Part shown: piece after piece, positions 39,714 through 49,653 of the stretch
How the letters are laid out: each line of letters begins with the position of its first letter
Numbering within the stretch: position 1 is the first letter of the stretch
NCBI GenBank assembly: GCA_024508675.1
Contig: JANINQ010000021.1
Location: 186,001-250,000, forward strand
Length of the DNA: 64,000 bases
Direction of reading: 5' to 3'
Source: Afipia sp.
Lineage (GTDB): Bacteria; Pseudomonadota; Alphaproteobacteria; Rhizobiales; Xanthobacteraceae
Program-made: the position numbers and the translations under genes
Notes under the pieces: generated by a model
The model's database searches: none
Told to the model about the DNA's origin: nothing
Seen by the model: only the letters and a program-made list of their open reading frames with translations

Positions 39714-42251
39714 TCAAACCAGATGAAAATCGCTCTGATGCGTATGGATTTCAACCGTTGAACTGATCCGGCTGGTCCCGAGCCCTTCATTCGCGGCGAA
39801 GACGTCAAAGCTTGTCATGGCGTGGACCAGAGCAGCAACATCCGTTGTTGTGCCGCCAGACCACGATTTCTCACCCGGCATCAGATCGAAGCTGGAGTTA
39901 TGGCTTTGGATGACCGCATTTTGCCCGATATCAAGGCGGAACGTGAAATTGTCTCCACCCGCGCCATCGTGCTGGAATCCGAAGCTATTGGACCACGAGA
40001 ACGACATGTTTCCTTTCGCGAAGAAGCCATGACTGTGATGCGACACGCTGGTCTGGCTTGAATAGTCTACCGTCTCCCGCGACAGGATTTGCACATCAGC
40101 TGCCATCGAACGTCCGGCATCGACATCGGACGAAGGAGATGCATGGACGGAGTTTGTCGCCCGTACATCATTTGATCCGCCATCATATGTCTTGCTGGAC
40201 AGGACAATACGGTCGCCAGAGGACGATCCGTTCGTACTCGAGACTGACCATCGATCATCTCCCGCGGCATCCCGGTCGTGTGAACAGTTGTCCTTGCAGC
40301 CCGAAACATCCGTTTTTCGGACGTCCCAATGATGGTCATGATCATCGGCAACGACCGCGCTCATTTTTACGGTCTCGTGACTGTCAGTGAGAGTGACGAT
40401 CTCCTGATCATTCGAGCTTGCAAACGCGAAACCGTCATCATCGAACCAGTGGTGGTGATGATGGTGATGGCTGTCCGCGATCACGAGGTCGAATTGATCA
40501 ACTGCTGTCGCGTTGTGTTCGTCGCTGGCGATAATCTTGATGTGAAGGACGCACTCTTCGCCCTTGGGCGGGGTGCCGGAAAAAGTCATCGTCACGGGAT
40601 CGAAGGACAGCCAACTCGGCAGTGGATCTCCGTTCGCCAGAACCGCGCGGTAGGTCAGCGTATCGTTGGCATCGAGATCGGCGAATACACAGGCCGGGAT
40701 GACGTATTCAAACCTGCAGCCTTCGCGGGCACGTTGATCCTGAATCGGATGCTCGACTGTAGGGCTGTCATTCAATCCATTGATGGTCAGCGTCAGTGTT
40801 TCCGGAATGGCGTCGGAGCCGGGCCGGCTTTCGAATCCGATCGTATAGATCGCAGCCTCCCCTACGCCCAGAAATGCAAACTGGCTTGCATCATAGGTCA
40901 CGACGCCGGTCGTTGGATCGACATGCACAAGATTGGTCAGATTGATGCCCGGTGGAGTCGGCACCGTGCTCTCCACTCCCTTTAGCATACCGGTGCCCGG
41001 CACATAACGCCCGGCCGCTTCTCCGATCACCTGCCCGTCGAGCGTGACCGTGACCTGATCGCTAATGGCGAAGTTTCGCGCAACCGGCCCCTGGGAGGCC
41101 TGAACATCGACTACATTTGCCACCGCAACGGCCCGCACGGCGGGCGTTTCCTGCGGATAGAACACGGTTTCCGGCGCGGCCGCAGCAGCCGGGATCAAAA
41201 CAACTCCCGCCGCAAGCGCCATCAGCGCCGGAACTCCGGAGTCGCTTCCCAATGCAGCAAAGCCTCTGGATTGATTCGCGAGCGGATTCACACTGGAGCC
41301 GAACCGATCGCCTCCACCGCCGTCCGGATTGTAATTCGGATAGAAGATCTGGAAAACCTGCTGAACAAGGCTTTTCTCGCCTTGCATGTCCGCGAGCGTT
41401 TTCAACTGATCGACAGCAGAAACCGGCTGTCCAACTCCAAGAGGCGTGACAACCGTCATCAGTCCAGCCTGCGATACGACCTTGAGCAGGTCGCCGGTTT
41501 CCTTGTCGTAGAGATGAAACGAGCCGATTTTTCCGTCAGGCTCCCTGAGTACGGAGAACTTGCTTGGCCCATTGTCCGCGGCGATTTCGACCATGATGGC
41601 AGTCCCGCGGATTCCCATCGTGGCGACGGGGGTTTCGACCCGCATGTTCCCGTATTTCGCCGTATGCCCGGCAACGAGAGTGATCGTTCCCTGTATCAGG
41701 CTCAGAAGCGACGAATTGGACGACCCATTGGGATCGTAGATCATTTCATCCAGAACAATACGCGCATTGGACGCAAGACCGAGAGCAGTGCCGTCGACAA
41801 AGCTGATTCCGATTGTCGTCTCGGCGCCGGTCTGCACGACGTCTCCCTTAAGGAGGCGATCGCCCTGCTTCAGCTCAACAGGGACACCGTTTCGCGTGAC
41901 AACAGCCGTGCCGCTGATCTTGGCGACGTTCCCCACAGCGGGTACGGCACTCGCGATCTGATCCGCCTGCGCGTAAAGCACACGCGCAGTCATCGCTTCG
42001 ACAACTCGTCCGGAAAGACTCGCCCCTTCCGGCGACGTCAACGATGCTCGTGTTTCGCCTTTGAAGTAATCGGGAATAGTAACGCTTTCCGTTTCGCTGG
42101 AAACGATCAGGTCGACGCCGTTTCTGCTATAGTGCCCCGAAAACAGCAGCTCAGCGCCGACAGGGACGACTGTATGAAATGACACCTGCGCGCCTACGTC
42201 GGAAAAAACAAAACTATCCGGGATTGCGGCTTGCATACTGACATTGCTCAT
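39714..42251 (-). CDS. FecR-domain and cadherin-like surface protein with His7 run
   Basis: An 845-residue, acidic, probably secreted or surface-held protein without a Sec signal. A FecR domain lies at about 105-235 (GDRLLKGDVVQTGAE and VETPVATMGIRGTA). A hydrophobic Ala-rich stretch (ALMALAAGVVLIPAAAAA) follows near 340. A VCBS-like segment (roughly 375-480) and a cadherin/He_PIG-type domain (roughly 490-590, WLSFDPVTMTFSGTPP) come next. H595-H601 is an unbroken seven-histidine run, followed by more His/Asp-rich sequence and a Ser/Asn-rich C-terminus. GGAGG precedes the ATG. It is the last gene of the type I secretion operon, 30 bases past the GNAT-TPR gene, and is a likely substrate. No RTX nonapeptides are seen. 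Confidence 0.8.
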   Translation of the reverse strand: MSNVSMQAAIPDSFVFSDVGAQVSFHTVVPVGAELLFSGHYSRNGVDLIVSSETESVTIPDYFKGETRASLTSPEGASLSGRVVEAMTARVLYAQADQIASAVPAVGNVAKISGTAVVTRNGVPVELKQGDRLLKGDVVQTGAETTIGISFVDGTALGLASNARIVLDEMIYDPNGSSNSSLLSLIQGTITLVAGHTAKYGNMRVETPVATMGIRGTAIMVEIAADNGPSKFSVLREPDGKIGSFHLYDKETGDLLKVVSQAGLMTVVTPLGVGQPVSAVDQLKTLADMQGEKSLVQQVFQIFYPNYNPDGGGGDRFGSSVNPLANQSRGFAALGSDSGVPALMALAAGVVLIPAAAAAPETVFYPQETPAVRAVAVANVVDVQASQGPVARNFAISDQVTVTLDGQVIGEAAGRYVPGTGMLKGVESTVPTPPGINLTNLVHVDPTTGVVTYDASQFAFLGVGEAAIYTIGFESRPGSDAIPETLTLTINGLNDSPTVEHPIQDQRAREGCRFEYVIPACVFADLDANDTLTYRAVLANGDPLPSWLSFDPVTMTFSGTPPKGEECVLHIKIIASDEHNATAVDQFDLVIADSHHHHHHHWFDDDGFAFASSNDQEIVTLTDSHETVKMSAVVADDHDHHWDVRKTDVSGCKDNCSHDRDAAGDDRWSVSSTNGSSSGDRIVLSSKTYDGGSNDVRATNSVHASPSSDVDAGRSMAADVQILSRETVDYSSQTSVSHHSHGFFAKGNMSFSWSNSFGFQHDGAGGDNFTFRLDIGQNAVIQSHNSSFDLMPGEKSWSGGTTTDVAALVHAMTSFDVFAANEGLGTSRISSTVEIHTHQSDFHLV

Positions 42252-42281
42252 GTCGATACCTCCGCTCGAACCTCTTCCGAA

Positions 42282-43850
42282 CTACATCGATGCAGCCTCA
42301 CCCTGTGGCATCGCGCGATCCATGACGCGCCTCGCGCGCACCTCGGCACCATTCTTTCTAGACGCGCGTTCCTGCTTTGCGAGAACGGCCGCCAAAGCTG
42401 CATTCACATCCGCGAGCCGGCCCAACTTGATAAGAACAACCGCGAGATCGTTGAAGACCTCAGGCAGATCAGGCTTCAACCGCAGAACCTCGCGATAGGC
42501 ATCGGCAGCCTCCAGATGCTGTTCCAGCGCCTTGCATGATTGCGCGAGACACAGCCAGGATTTGTAAGCATCCGGCCTGATCGTGGTCAGGGTCTTATAA
42601 TGTCGCCTCGCGGCAACGTGGTCGCCCTTGCTCGAGAAAAGCTGCCCAAGTCGGTGAATGGCATCTGCATTCTTCGGCTGAACCTGCAGAACATCCCGAT
42701 ATCCGCGCTCGGCCTCCCCCAGCTTGCCGGCCTGATGAAACTTGGTCGCCTCGTCCAGAACATCCGGAACAGTGCGTGGATCAATCTTGCCGCCAAGATT
42801 CAATCCGTTCTTCGTCGCAACCACAGTGCAGCGAATCCGGCGCTCCTTGACGCCAAACGAATACTTGTAGGTCTCGTTCCCGCGCAGAAAATCGTACTCT
42901 GTGATTCCATTTTCGATGGCGTGACGGATGCTGTGGGCATGCAGGATCACACCAGGCGGTGGACCGTCGAAGGTCTCGTCGCGCCCGGTCATATAGAACA
43001 GGAAAGAGCGTTTGCGCGTGTCCACAAGCGTAGCAAGGGCAGCCAGCGGCCGGTCATCCTTCCAGAGCGTCGGAAGATACAGCAAGCCTGACCTGAAGCT
43101 GCGGGTCAGCATCGCCCGATTGGAGCGCACCAGGGTGTGAACAAGATCGCCTTTCCTCGGCTTCCATTTTACTTCCCAGAACTGAAGGAGCGCATTGAGG
43201 TCGCGCTCAATGGTCTCAGGCGTGGCTGTGGTGATACGATACTCGTCCGACGCATCGACAAGCCGGAGCAATCGCCTGATCTTCTGCCTGGTGTTCGTAC
43301 TCAATCCATCGAGATACGAATCCCAGGTGGGCGGCAGAACCGCGAATGGGCAGAGGCCATTATCGATTCCGTCCGTTTTCCCGATACGGCTTGTTTCACT
43401 CGTCTGAAAGGTCGCTTTCGGGAAATGCGCGAGAAACAACCGCATTCGCGGCTCTGAAATGCGGAAATTCTCGAAATTAAGGCGAGACCAGTTAAGCTGC
43501 TTCAGGTGGCGGGCGAATGCGGGGATCGCGAGATACTCGGCCCCAGGTGCGCACAGAAAACCTGTGTAATCCGCCGTAAAATTCCCGGCCATATTCAGTT
43601 CATTGAGAATACGCCCGTTCTCGATCTTCGTTTGAATTCGAACTGGCAGAAAGGCGAGATAAGATCCATCCGCCTTGTTGTCCGCTTTCGCCGCGAGGAC
43701 AAACCATGGACTCGAGATTTGCGTGAGCCATCCTGAAAGCCACTTCCAGGACATGAAGAGCTGCGCATCCGGGTCCGCGTCATAGATCGCGTTCCAGTTA
43801 TCTTCGAGCTTCGCGAAATCTGTCAAAGTGTCGATGACATCAACACGCAT
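42282..43850 (-). CDS. GNAT (CelD/BcsL-like) acyltransferase fused to TPR domain
   Basis: A 522-residue cytosolic protein. Residues 1-350 match the Acetyltransf_6 fold of CelD/FemAB-like proteins; the second half of that fold shows RSFLFYMTGRDETFDGPPPGVILHAH and YDFLRGNETYKYSFG. Residues from about 365 to 505 form three to four tetratricopeptide repeats (AGKLGEAERGYRDVLQVQP and AADAYREVLRLKP). Relatives of the first part act in polysaccharide or cell-surface modification. The TPR part would bind a partner, perhaps the secreted proteins or the ATPase. The substrate is unknown. GAGGACAGG precedes the ATG. It lies between the HlyD gene (67-base gap) and the FecR-type gene. Confidence 0.83.
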   Translation of the reverse strand: MRVDVIDTLTDFAKLEDNWNAIYDADPDAQLFMSWKWLSGWLTQISSPWFVLAAKADNKADGSYLAFLPVRIQTKIENGRILNELNMAGNFTADYTGFLCAPGAEYLAIPAFARHLKQLNWSRLNFENFRISEPRMRLFLAHFPKATFQTSETSRIGKTDGIDNGLCPFAVLPPTWDSYLDGLSTNTRQKIRRLLRLVDASDEYRITTATPETIERDLNALLQFWEVKWKPRKGDLVHTLVRSNRAMLTRSFRSGLLYLPTLWKDDRPLAALATLVDTRKRSFLFYMTGRDETFDGPPPGVILHAHSIRHAIENGITEYDFLRGNETYKYSFGVKERRIRCTVVATKNGLNLGGKIDPRTVPDVLDEATKFHQAGKLGEAERGYRDVLQVQPKNADAIHRLGQLFSSKGDHVAARRHYKTLTTIRPDAYKSWLCLAQSCKALEQHLEAADAYREVLRLKPDLPEVFNDLAVVLIKLGRLADVNAALAAVLAKQERASRKNGAEVRARRVMDRAMPQGEAASM

Positions 43851-43917
43851 CCTGTCCTCACTTACGATTTTAACCCACGTTCAGTTAGCTCCCGGAAACC
43901 ATCCACATCGCGCAGCT

Positions 43918-45276
43918 TCACCGCTCACGGAAAGCACGCAGCATGCTGTCGTGTATCGGCTTGACCACGTACTGGAAGAACGTCCGCTCCGACGTCTTGA
44001 TATAGACCTCTGCCGGCATGCCGGGCGTCGGGCTAAATCCATGAACTGCCGCGGCCTCCGCGTTATTCAGCTTGACGCGAACGATATAGATGTCTGTCGG
44101 GCCAACCTGCTGTGACTTTCGCTCATCCGCCAGAGTATCCGCGGACAGATAGATGACCTCTCCCGAGATCATCGGCGTGATACGCTGATTGAGCGCCGTC
44201 AGGCGCACCGTCGCATGCTGTCCATGCTTGACGCTGTCGATATCCTGCGGGCGAACGCGCGCCTCTATGATGAGTTCATCCTTGAGCGGAAGAATCTCCA
44301 TGATGTTCTTGCCAGCCTCGATCACACCGCCTTGGGTGTGATACCGGAGCTTGACAACCACGCCCTTGACGGGCGCCGTGATCCGCACCCGGTCCAGCAC
44401 GCCTTTGGCGCTCTGCATCCGCTCGCGGACATCGACCAGTTCACCGCGAACTTCGTGCATCTGTTCGACGGCGGTCTTGATCGCGGCTTTGCGCACGCCA
44501 TTGATCTGCTCGACAGCCTTGGCGATGCGCTCCTTGGCATCTCCGATATCACCCATGATCCGGCCCACCTCGCCTTCGAGATTGGCCTGCGTACGCTGCA
44601 GCACCAGAAGCTCGGGCTTGCGGACCAGTCCGGTCTGAAGGAGGTATTGCTTGGTTTCTATTTCCTCCTCGATGAACTTGATCTGACGGCGTACGCCCTC
44701 CAACTGGATCTTCGATCCCTGAATTCTTTCGTTCAGCGCGTTGATACTTTCGTTGATCCCGGCAATATCGCTATTCATGTTGTTGCGGCGGGCAGTGAAG
44801 GTCAGCTTCTGACTTTCAAGGATTTCCTTCACTTCCGAACCGTCAAGGCTGGTGAGCTCTTCCGGAAACGCGATTGTCTCCTGCTCGCGCATTTCCGCCT
44901 GCAATCTCGCGTCGATCGCCGTCAACCGGACGCGGCGCAGGAAGAGTCGGCGCAATTCGGTATTCGCCGTCGTGCTGTCCAGCTCGATCAAAAGCTGGCC
45001 TTGTTCGACCGCATCGCCTTCGCGCACATGAATGTCACGGATGACGCCGCCTTCAAGGTGCTGGATGATCTTGTTCTGTCCGGTAGCAACGAAAACGCCG
45101 GATGCAACCACAGCACCCGCGATAGGCGCCGTATTGCCCCATACGCCGAAGCCCATCACCATGGTTGCCATGACGACAACACCAGCAATCGTCGGGAATC
45201 GCGTGGACCGCGGAAGCGACTCGTACCAGAGCCCGTCGGCTCTAGGCGCCTGCACCGTGAGTTCCTTGCCAGACAT
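43918..45276 (-). CDS. HlyD-family adaptor of type I secretion system
   Basis: A 452-residue periplasmic adaptor of the PrtE/PrsE type. It has a short cytoplasmic start, one membrane helix near residues 27-50 ([18 protein letters not shown]), a lipoyl-like half [19 protein letters not shown], a long coiled-coil hairpin (about 110-310), and the second lipoyl half with a beta-barrel domain ending [22 protein letters not shown], the usual family C-terminus. It would join the inner-membrane ATPase to a TolC-type channel, which is not encoded here. GAGGTGA precedes the ATG. It follows the ATPase gene by 60 bases. Confidence 0.93.
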   Translation of the reverse strand: MSGKELTVQAPRADGLWYESLPRSTRFPTIAGVVVMATMVMGFGVWGNTAPIAGAVVASGVFVATGQNKIIQHLEGGVIRDIHVREGDAVEQGQLLIELDSTTANTELRRLFLRRVRLTAIDARLQAEMREQETIAFPEELTSLDGSEVKEILESQKLTFTARRNNMNSDIAGINESINALNERIQGSKIQLEGVRRQIKFIEEEIETKQYLLQTGLVRKPELLVLQRTQANLEGEVGRIMGDIGDAKERIAKAVEQINGVRKAAIKTAVEQMHEVRGELVDVRERMQSAKGVLDRVRITAPVKGVVVKLRYHTQGGVIEAGKNIMEILPLKDELIIEARVRPQDIDSVKHGQHATVRLTALNQRITPMISGEVIYLSADTLADERKSQQVGPTDIYIVRVKLNNAEAAAVHGFSPTPGMPAEVYIKTSERTFFQYVVKPIHDSMLRAFRER

Positions 45277-45336
45277 CGCGTCACCTCGGCGATCAAGTTC
45301 ATCGAATAAAAGTCGTATTCGCCTTCCAACGCCCCA

Positions 45337-47505
45337 TCATGCATTCAGTATTGGCGGCCCATCGCCACCTGACCCGCCCGGCTTGCGGCCGCTGATCATC
45401 GGAATGATTTCCTCGCGCGTTCCGAATGCCTTTATCGCTCCGTTATGGAGGATCATGATCTTGTCCACGTTCATGAGGAGGGCCGCGCGCTGTGTGATCG
45501 TGACAACCGTAATCCGCTTTTCTTTCGCCCGGATCAGGGCTCGAGCGAGCGCACGCTCGCCGCTCGCATCAAGATTCGAGTTCGGCTCGTCGAGCACCAT
45601 CAGACGGGGATTGCCATAGAAGGCCCGCGCCAATCCGATTCGTTGCCTTTGCCCGCCGGACAACGGGCTGCCGTCCATGCCAACGATCGTTTCATATCCC
45701 TGAGCGAAGCTCGATATCATCTCATGAACGTCGGCGGTTTCGGCTGCATCGAAGATGTCCTCGTCCACTGCATCCTGGCGCATGCGCGAAATGTTCGCCT
45801 TGATCGACGCTGGGAAGAGCTGAACATCCTGGGGCAGATAGCCGACGCTTTCTCCGAACTGCCGCGCGTCCCAGTTGCGCAGATCCATCATATCAAGACG
45901 CACATTCCCGGCCGTCGGGATGATGGAGCCCACAAGCATGCGCGCGAGCATTGTCTTTCCTGTTCCGGAATCTCCCACAATTGCCAGCGACTCTCCGGGC
46001 TCAAGCTGAAAACTGATGCCGTTCAGAATGACTTTCTTGGTCGGCGGCGGAACATAAAGAATTCGCTCCACGCTCAGGTGCCCCTGCGGGCGAGGCAAGC
46101 GAAGCCTGTCAAAGTTGAGGGGTGAGTTTTGCAGAAGGCTCTTGACCCGCCCGTAAGCGGAGCGCGCCTGAACGAAGCCGCGCCAGCCTTCGATCGTGCC
46201 TTCCATTGGCGCCAGCGCCCTGCTCGCTACAATGGAAGCCGCGATGATCATGCCGCTGGTCAACTGGCTTTCCAGAGCGAGCCACGCGCCCCAGCCAAGG
46301 ATCGCAATCTGCGTACACAGACGGAGGAATTTGGAAACCCCCGTCATCATGATGTTGAGGTCCTGTCCAGCCACCTGCGCCTTCAGCGACTCAACCGTTT
46401 CATGTCCCCAGACCTGAACGCCCTCGGGGATCATTCCCATGGCGTTGATCACTTGCGCATTACGCGCCATCGATTCCGCTTGAAGGTTGGCGCGCGTTCC
46501 GAACGCATTTGCACGTGTGAACGGGACCGCTGTAATCCGCTGATTGAGCAGCGCGACGGCCATCAAACCGAGCCCCGCGGACAGGACGATCAGACCAAGT
46601 TGCGGGTGAATGAGAAATACGACGGCGAAATAAACCGGCGCAACCGGTGCATCGAACATCGTGAGAAGCACCGGTCCGGTGATGAAGGAGCGCAGATGCT
46701 GGAGATCGGCCAGCGTCTGGAATTCACGGCTCGACCCGCCCTGCGCGGCCTTTGCCGCCGCGCTGAGAACCGGCCCGCCCAGCTTGGCTTCGACATCGAC
46801 CGCGATACGCATCAGGATGATACGCCGCATCATGTCCATCAGTACGTGCGCGGCGATGGCAACAATGACAATCATCGACAGCATGACAAGCGTATCGGTG
46901 CTTCGGCTTGTCATAACGCGATCCGACATGTTGAACAGATAAACCGGGATCGCCAGGACGAGGAGATTCACGGCAACTGAAAATATGCCGACCGTGACGA
47001 GATTCCGCCGCGCGTTGGCGAGGCCCTTACCCAGCACATCGCGGAATTCGTTATCGCTTGAACGCTTGTGCAAGGGTGGTGAACCACCACCCCCGCGTCC
47101 ACCCCCTCCGCCATTCTTCGGAGGATCATTTCCGCCTCGTCCGGTCGTCACAGCAGGAGTATCCGTTCCAGCGCCCGCCGGGCTCGTATTTGCCGACTCC
47201 GCTCGTTCAGCATCCGTCCGGGCCGAGTCTTTCGCAATTTCCGGAACCGGTGAAATATCCAGCCGTTTCGCCGTTACATCGGCCGCGGACAGAACCTGCT
47301 GAATGGCTGACGCCGTGTCAGACTGGCTCTTCACGGGTTCTGCGGTTGCAGGAGCAATTTCCTGAAGCGTTTGATGAGCAGACGGTGCTTCGTCCTGCCG
47401 ATAAGGGAATGGAACGACTTCAGCCGTATGCGCCCGTTCTTCATCAGATGGACGCACAGGCGATCGGTCATCCCGACCGAACTCATTGTCGCTGCCCCGG
47501 CTCAT
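45337..47505 (-). CDS. type I secretion ABC transporter ATPase with long disordered N-terminus
   Basis: A 722-residue PrtD/HlyB-type exporter. The first 165 or so residues are polar and low-complexity, ending in a Gly-rich patch (NGGGGGRGGGGSPP), with no C39 peptidase domain. Six membrane helices follow (about 170-450), then the ATPase with Walker A GDSGTGKTMLAR near 511, signature LSGGQRQRIGLARA near 615 and Walker B LMVLDEPNSNLD near 637. Typical PrtD proteins are about 570-590 residues, so the extension is real. The ATG at 47505 has GGAGG upstream and is preferred to a TTG at 47535. It is the third gene of the operon, directly after the two putative substrates. Confidence 0.9.
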   Translation of the reverse strand: MSRGSDNEFGRDDRSPVRPSDEERAHTAEVVPFPYRQDEAPSAHQTLQEIAPATAEPVKSQSDTASAIQQVLSAADVTAKRLDISPVPEIAKDSARTDAERAESANTSPAGAGTDTPAVTTGRGGNDPPKNGGGGGRGGGGSPPLHKRSSDNEFRDVLGKGLANARRNLVTVGIFSVAVNLLVLAIPVYLFNMSDRVMTSRSTDTLVMLSMIVIVAIAAHVLMDMMRRIILMRIAVDVEAKLGGPVLSAAAKAAQGGSSREFQTLADLQHLRSFITGPVLLTMFDAPVAPVYFAVVFLIHPQLGLIVLSAGLGLMAVALLNQRITAVPFTRANAFGTRANLQAESMARNAQVINAMGMIPEGVQVWGHETVESLKAQVAGQDLNIMMTGVSKFLRLCTQIAILGWGAWLALESQLTSGMIIAASIVASRALAPMEGTIEGWRGFVQARSAYGRVKSLLQNSPLNFDRLRLPRPQGHLSVERILYVPPPTKKVILNGISFQLEPGESLAIVGDSGTGKTMLARMLVGSIIPTAGNVRLDMMDLRNWDARQFGESVGYLPQDVQLFPASIKANISRMRQDAVDEDIFDAAETADVHEMISSFAQGYETIVGMDGSPLSGGQRQRIGLARAFYGNPRLMVLDEPNSNLDASGERALARALIRAKEKRITVVTITQRAALLMNVDKIMILHNGAIKAFGTREEIIPMISGRKPGGSGGDGPPILNA

Positions 47506-47564
47506 TCCCGCGACCTCCACAATATTCCTGCTCAATCCACAGCTCGAAACCCTCGAAACGGCGC

Positions 47565-49523
47565 TCAGTGCAGAACGCTACCCACAGGATCGTCATGCAC
47601 CGGTGTCAGTGTGACCGGCTGCACCACAGGCGCATCATCCTGACTATCGTTCACAAATGCGATCAGCTCCGGAACAAGCGTATGCGCATCCTGCGTCAGC
47701 GCATGGTCCTTGTCCGTTGGCATGAGGTTGGCCTGAACGAGGATTGTATCCCCGTAAACCTCCCCGTTGACGTAGGTGTTCGTCGCGCCCACATCGACGA
47801 TCGCAGCATCGTTCGTCAGAAGGTTCTTTCCCGCAATTACCGATTGGGTTTCCGCGCCGTCTCCATCGCGGACGAGAGCCGCCGCTGATGCAGGATCGAG
47901 AAATTGCATCACAATGTTGACGTCTGTAATGACATTGGTCTGCCAAATTGAATTGATGTCGTAATAGTCGCCCTTGACGTACAGCACATTGAATACGCCG
48001 CCGGAGCCATCAACGATCCGTCCATAAGATGGATCCAGACTCGTCACACCATTCCCGGCCGCAGAAACCAGGTTGTCGAGATTGCTGTTCATCGGCATGA
48101 AATTGTCATCACCGATAGTCTCGATGGTTGCCTTGTTAGTCAGTTCATTCTCGCCCGACGACACCGATTGTGATGTCCCGGCGCCGTTTCCGAACATCTT
48201 GATGAAGTCGTCGTTCAGAAGAACATTGTTCTGGAAAATCACGTTCATGCCGTGATAAGCGCCGGCAACGATGATCAGGTCGTACTGGATCGAGCCGTCG
48301 AACAACTCCATCAGGTTGCCCTGCTCGTTTCCGCCGCTATACATCTCATAGTGAGTATCGGCGCTTTTCTGCACAACGATATCGTTGTCAGATAGATAAT
48401 TCATCTGCACGACCGTGTGCACGCTGTAGTAGTTTCCCTCGACAACATCGACATTCCAGTGAGGCCCCGCGAACGTCACCTTCAGATCGGTGTAAATTCC
48501 GGGTTTCTCGATAAAATCAGAAATGTTGTCGGTCTTGTTGTTACCCTCAGAGACAGGGAGTGCATCGCCGCCCGTCATACCGATATGGTCGTGATCGATA
48601 ATGGAATTGGTCTGGAAGATCGCGTTGGTCTTGAAATAGTCGCCCATCACAATCATCGAGCGCCCGGACTCGCTGAGATCGACAATGAGAGCGGCGTTCC
48701 AGCTGTCGTTCGCTCCGGTTTGCGCCCACTGTCCCAAGCCGTCGCCAAGATCCGGCGCAGGTACGGGTTCGGGGAGCGGCGTCTCCGCGGGAGACTCAGG
48801 TGCGGGCGTCTGGAGCTCACCATTCAGGTAGTAACCGGGTTCGACTGAATGAGAGCCTGGCGCGCCGTCCTGGGCAACCTGATCCTGATTGTAGGCGTCA
48901 ACGAATGCCGTAACGCCCGCCCCGTTCTGAGGAATCCACCATTCTCTGGGAATCTGGCTGTTTGCCTCGTCAGCCATGCTTTCAAGGATGGCCTGACTGT
49001 GCTGCGCTATCAATTCGACCTGGGCTGCAATGGGCACACTATCGCAAACCAGGCAGTCGCCGTTCGGACTTACCAGCACATTGTCATCATCCAGCATGAA
49101 ATTGTGCTGCTTGATCTCAAGCTCTGTCTGCTGGCCGCCTTCCTGATACTGGACAGTAATCTTGAACTCGATCCCCCCTCCGCCTCCCCCTGCGCCACGC
49201 GGCAACAGTAATCTTGGAAGCGCCCCCGGCTCATCGGAATCGAAGTCCGGCTGTGGCGGCGGCGGACTGAGCGACCTGATCGGAAGAACGTGGGGGTTAT
49301 GAAACTCTTCGAATGGCAGAAGCTCGGGAATCTTCAAGCCCTGCGTCTCGAGAGGATCTATATCCGGATTGGTCTCATAGCTCGGCCGGGGCGTGACATA
49401 GTCGTCCTGCAGATGCCGGAACGGAGACGGATCGTAGTCGATCCGGTCTCGTGCGATGTCGTTGATGATCTGCAGATATCCCGCGAAATGCCAAACAACT
49501 TCGGTTATGCCGCCGGGCACCAT
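47565..49523 (-). CDS. repeat-rich putative type I secretion substrate
   Basis: A 652-residue acidic protein of no family I recognise and without a Sec signal. The N-terminal 230 residues include a Pro-rich stretch, a six-Gly run and a C-D-x-C-like pair (GDCLVCDS). After a Pro/Glu linker come five repeats starting at glycines 294, 363, 421, 518 and 587. They follow the pattern G-[DNA]-Y-Y-x2-N-x-I-x-Q-x-N-x-L-x-D-x-D, as in GDYYDINSIWQTNVITD. Two repeats are followed by QSVxxGxNxLTN. The pattern suggests stacked beta strands with Asn/Gln/Asp ladders. GGAGG precedes the ATG. The C-terminus is acidic, as in type I signals. It lies 59 bases before the ATPase gene. Confidence 0.78.
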   Translation of the reverse strand: MVPGGITEVVWHFAGYLQIINDIARDRIDYDPSPFRHLQDDYVTPRPSYETNPDIDPLETQGLKIPELLPFEEFHNPHVLPIRSLSPPPPQPDFDSDEPGALPRLLLPRGAGGGGGGIEFKITVQYQEGGQQTELEIKQHNFMLDDDNVLVSPNGDCLVCDSVPIAAQVELIAQHSQAILESMADEANSQIPREWWIPQNGAGVTAFVDAYNQDQVAQDGAPGSHSVEPGYYLNGELQTPAPESPAETPLPEPVPAPDLGDGLGQWAQTGANDSWNAALIVDLSESGRSMIVMGDYFKTNAIFQTNSIIDHDHIGMTGGDALPVSEGNNKTDNISDFIEKPGIYTDLKVTFAGPHWNVDVVEGNYYSVHTVVQMNYLSDNDIVVQKSADTHYEMYSGGNEQGNLMELFDGSIQYDLIIVAGAYHGMNVIFQNNVLLNDDFIKMFGNGAGTSQSVSSGENELTNKATIETIGDDNFMPMNSNLDNLVSAAGNGVTSLDPSYGRIVDGSGGVFNVLYVKGDYYDINSIWQTNVITDVNIVMQFLDPASAAALVRDGDGAETQSVIAGKNLLTNDAAIVDVGATNTYVNGEVYGDTILVQANLMPTDKDHALTQDAHTLVPELIAFVNDSQDDAPVVQPVTLTPVHDDPVGSVLH

Positions 49524-49616
49524 GAGAGCCTCCTATGTCAGGCTCAGCACGCGACGATCCCGCACGGGGCAAGCCGCGACAGAAAGTCGCTTCGTCCATG
49601 TGAACTTCAAGGAGAA

Positions 49617-49640
49617 CCCGCGCGGCGAATGCCGCGCGGG
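49617..49640 (-). promoter_or_regulatory. strong hairpin between the first two genes of the secretion operon
   Basis: Perfect ten-base GC-rich arms CCCGCGCGGC and GCCGCGCGGG enclose the loop GAAT, 14 bases past the stop of the first gene. On the minus strand it is followed only by GTTCTCCTT, a weak U-tract. It may be a leaky terminator or an mRNA-protecting stem that lets the first gene be made in excess over the rest. Confidence 0.7.
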
Positions 49641-49653
49641 AGAATGTTTGAGG

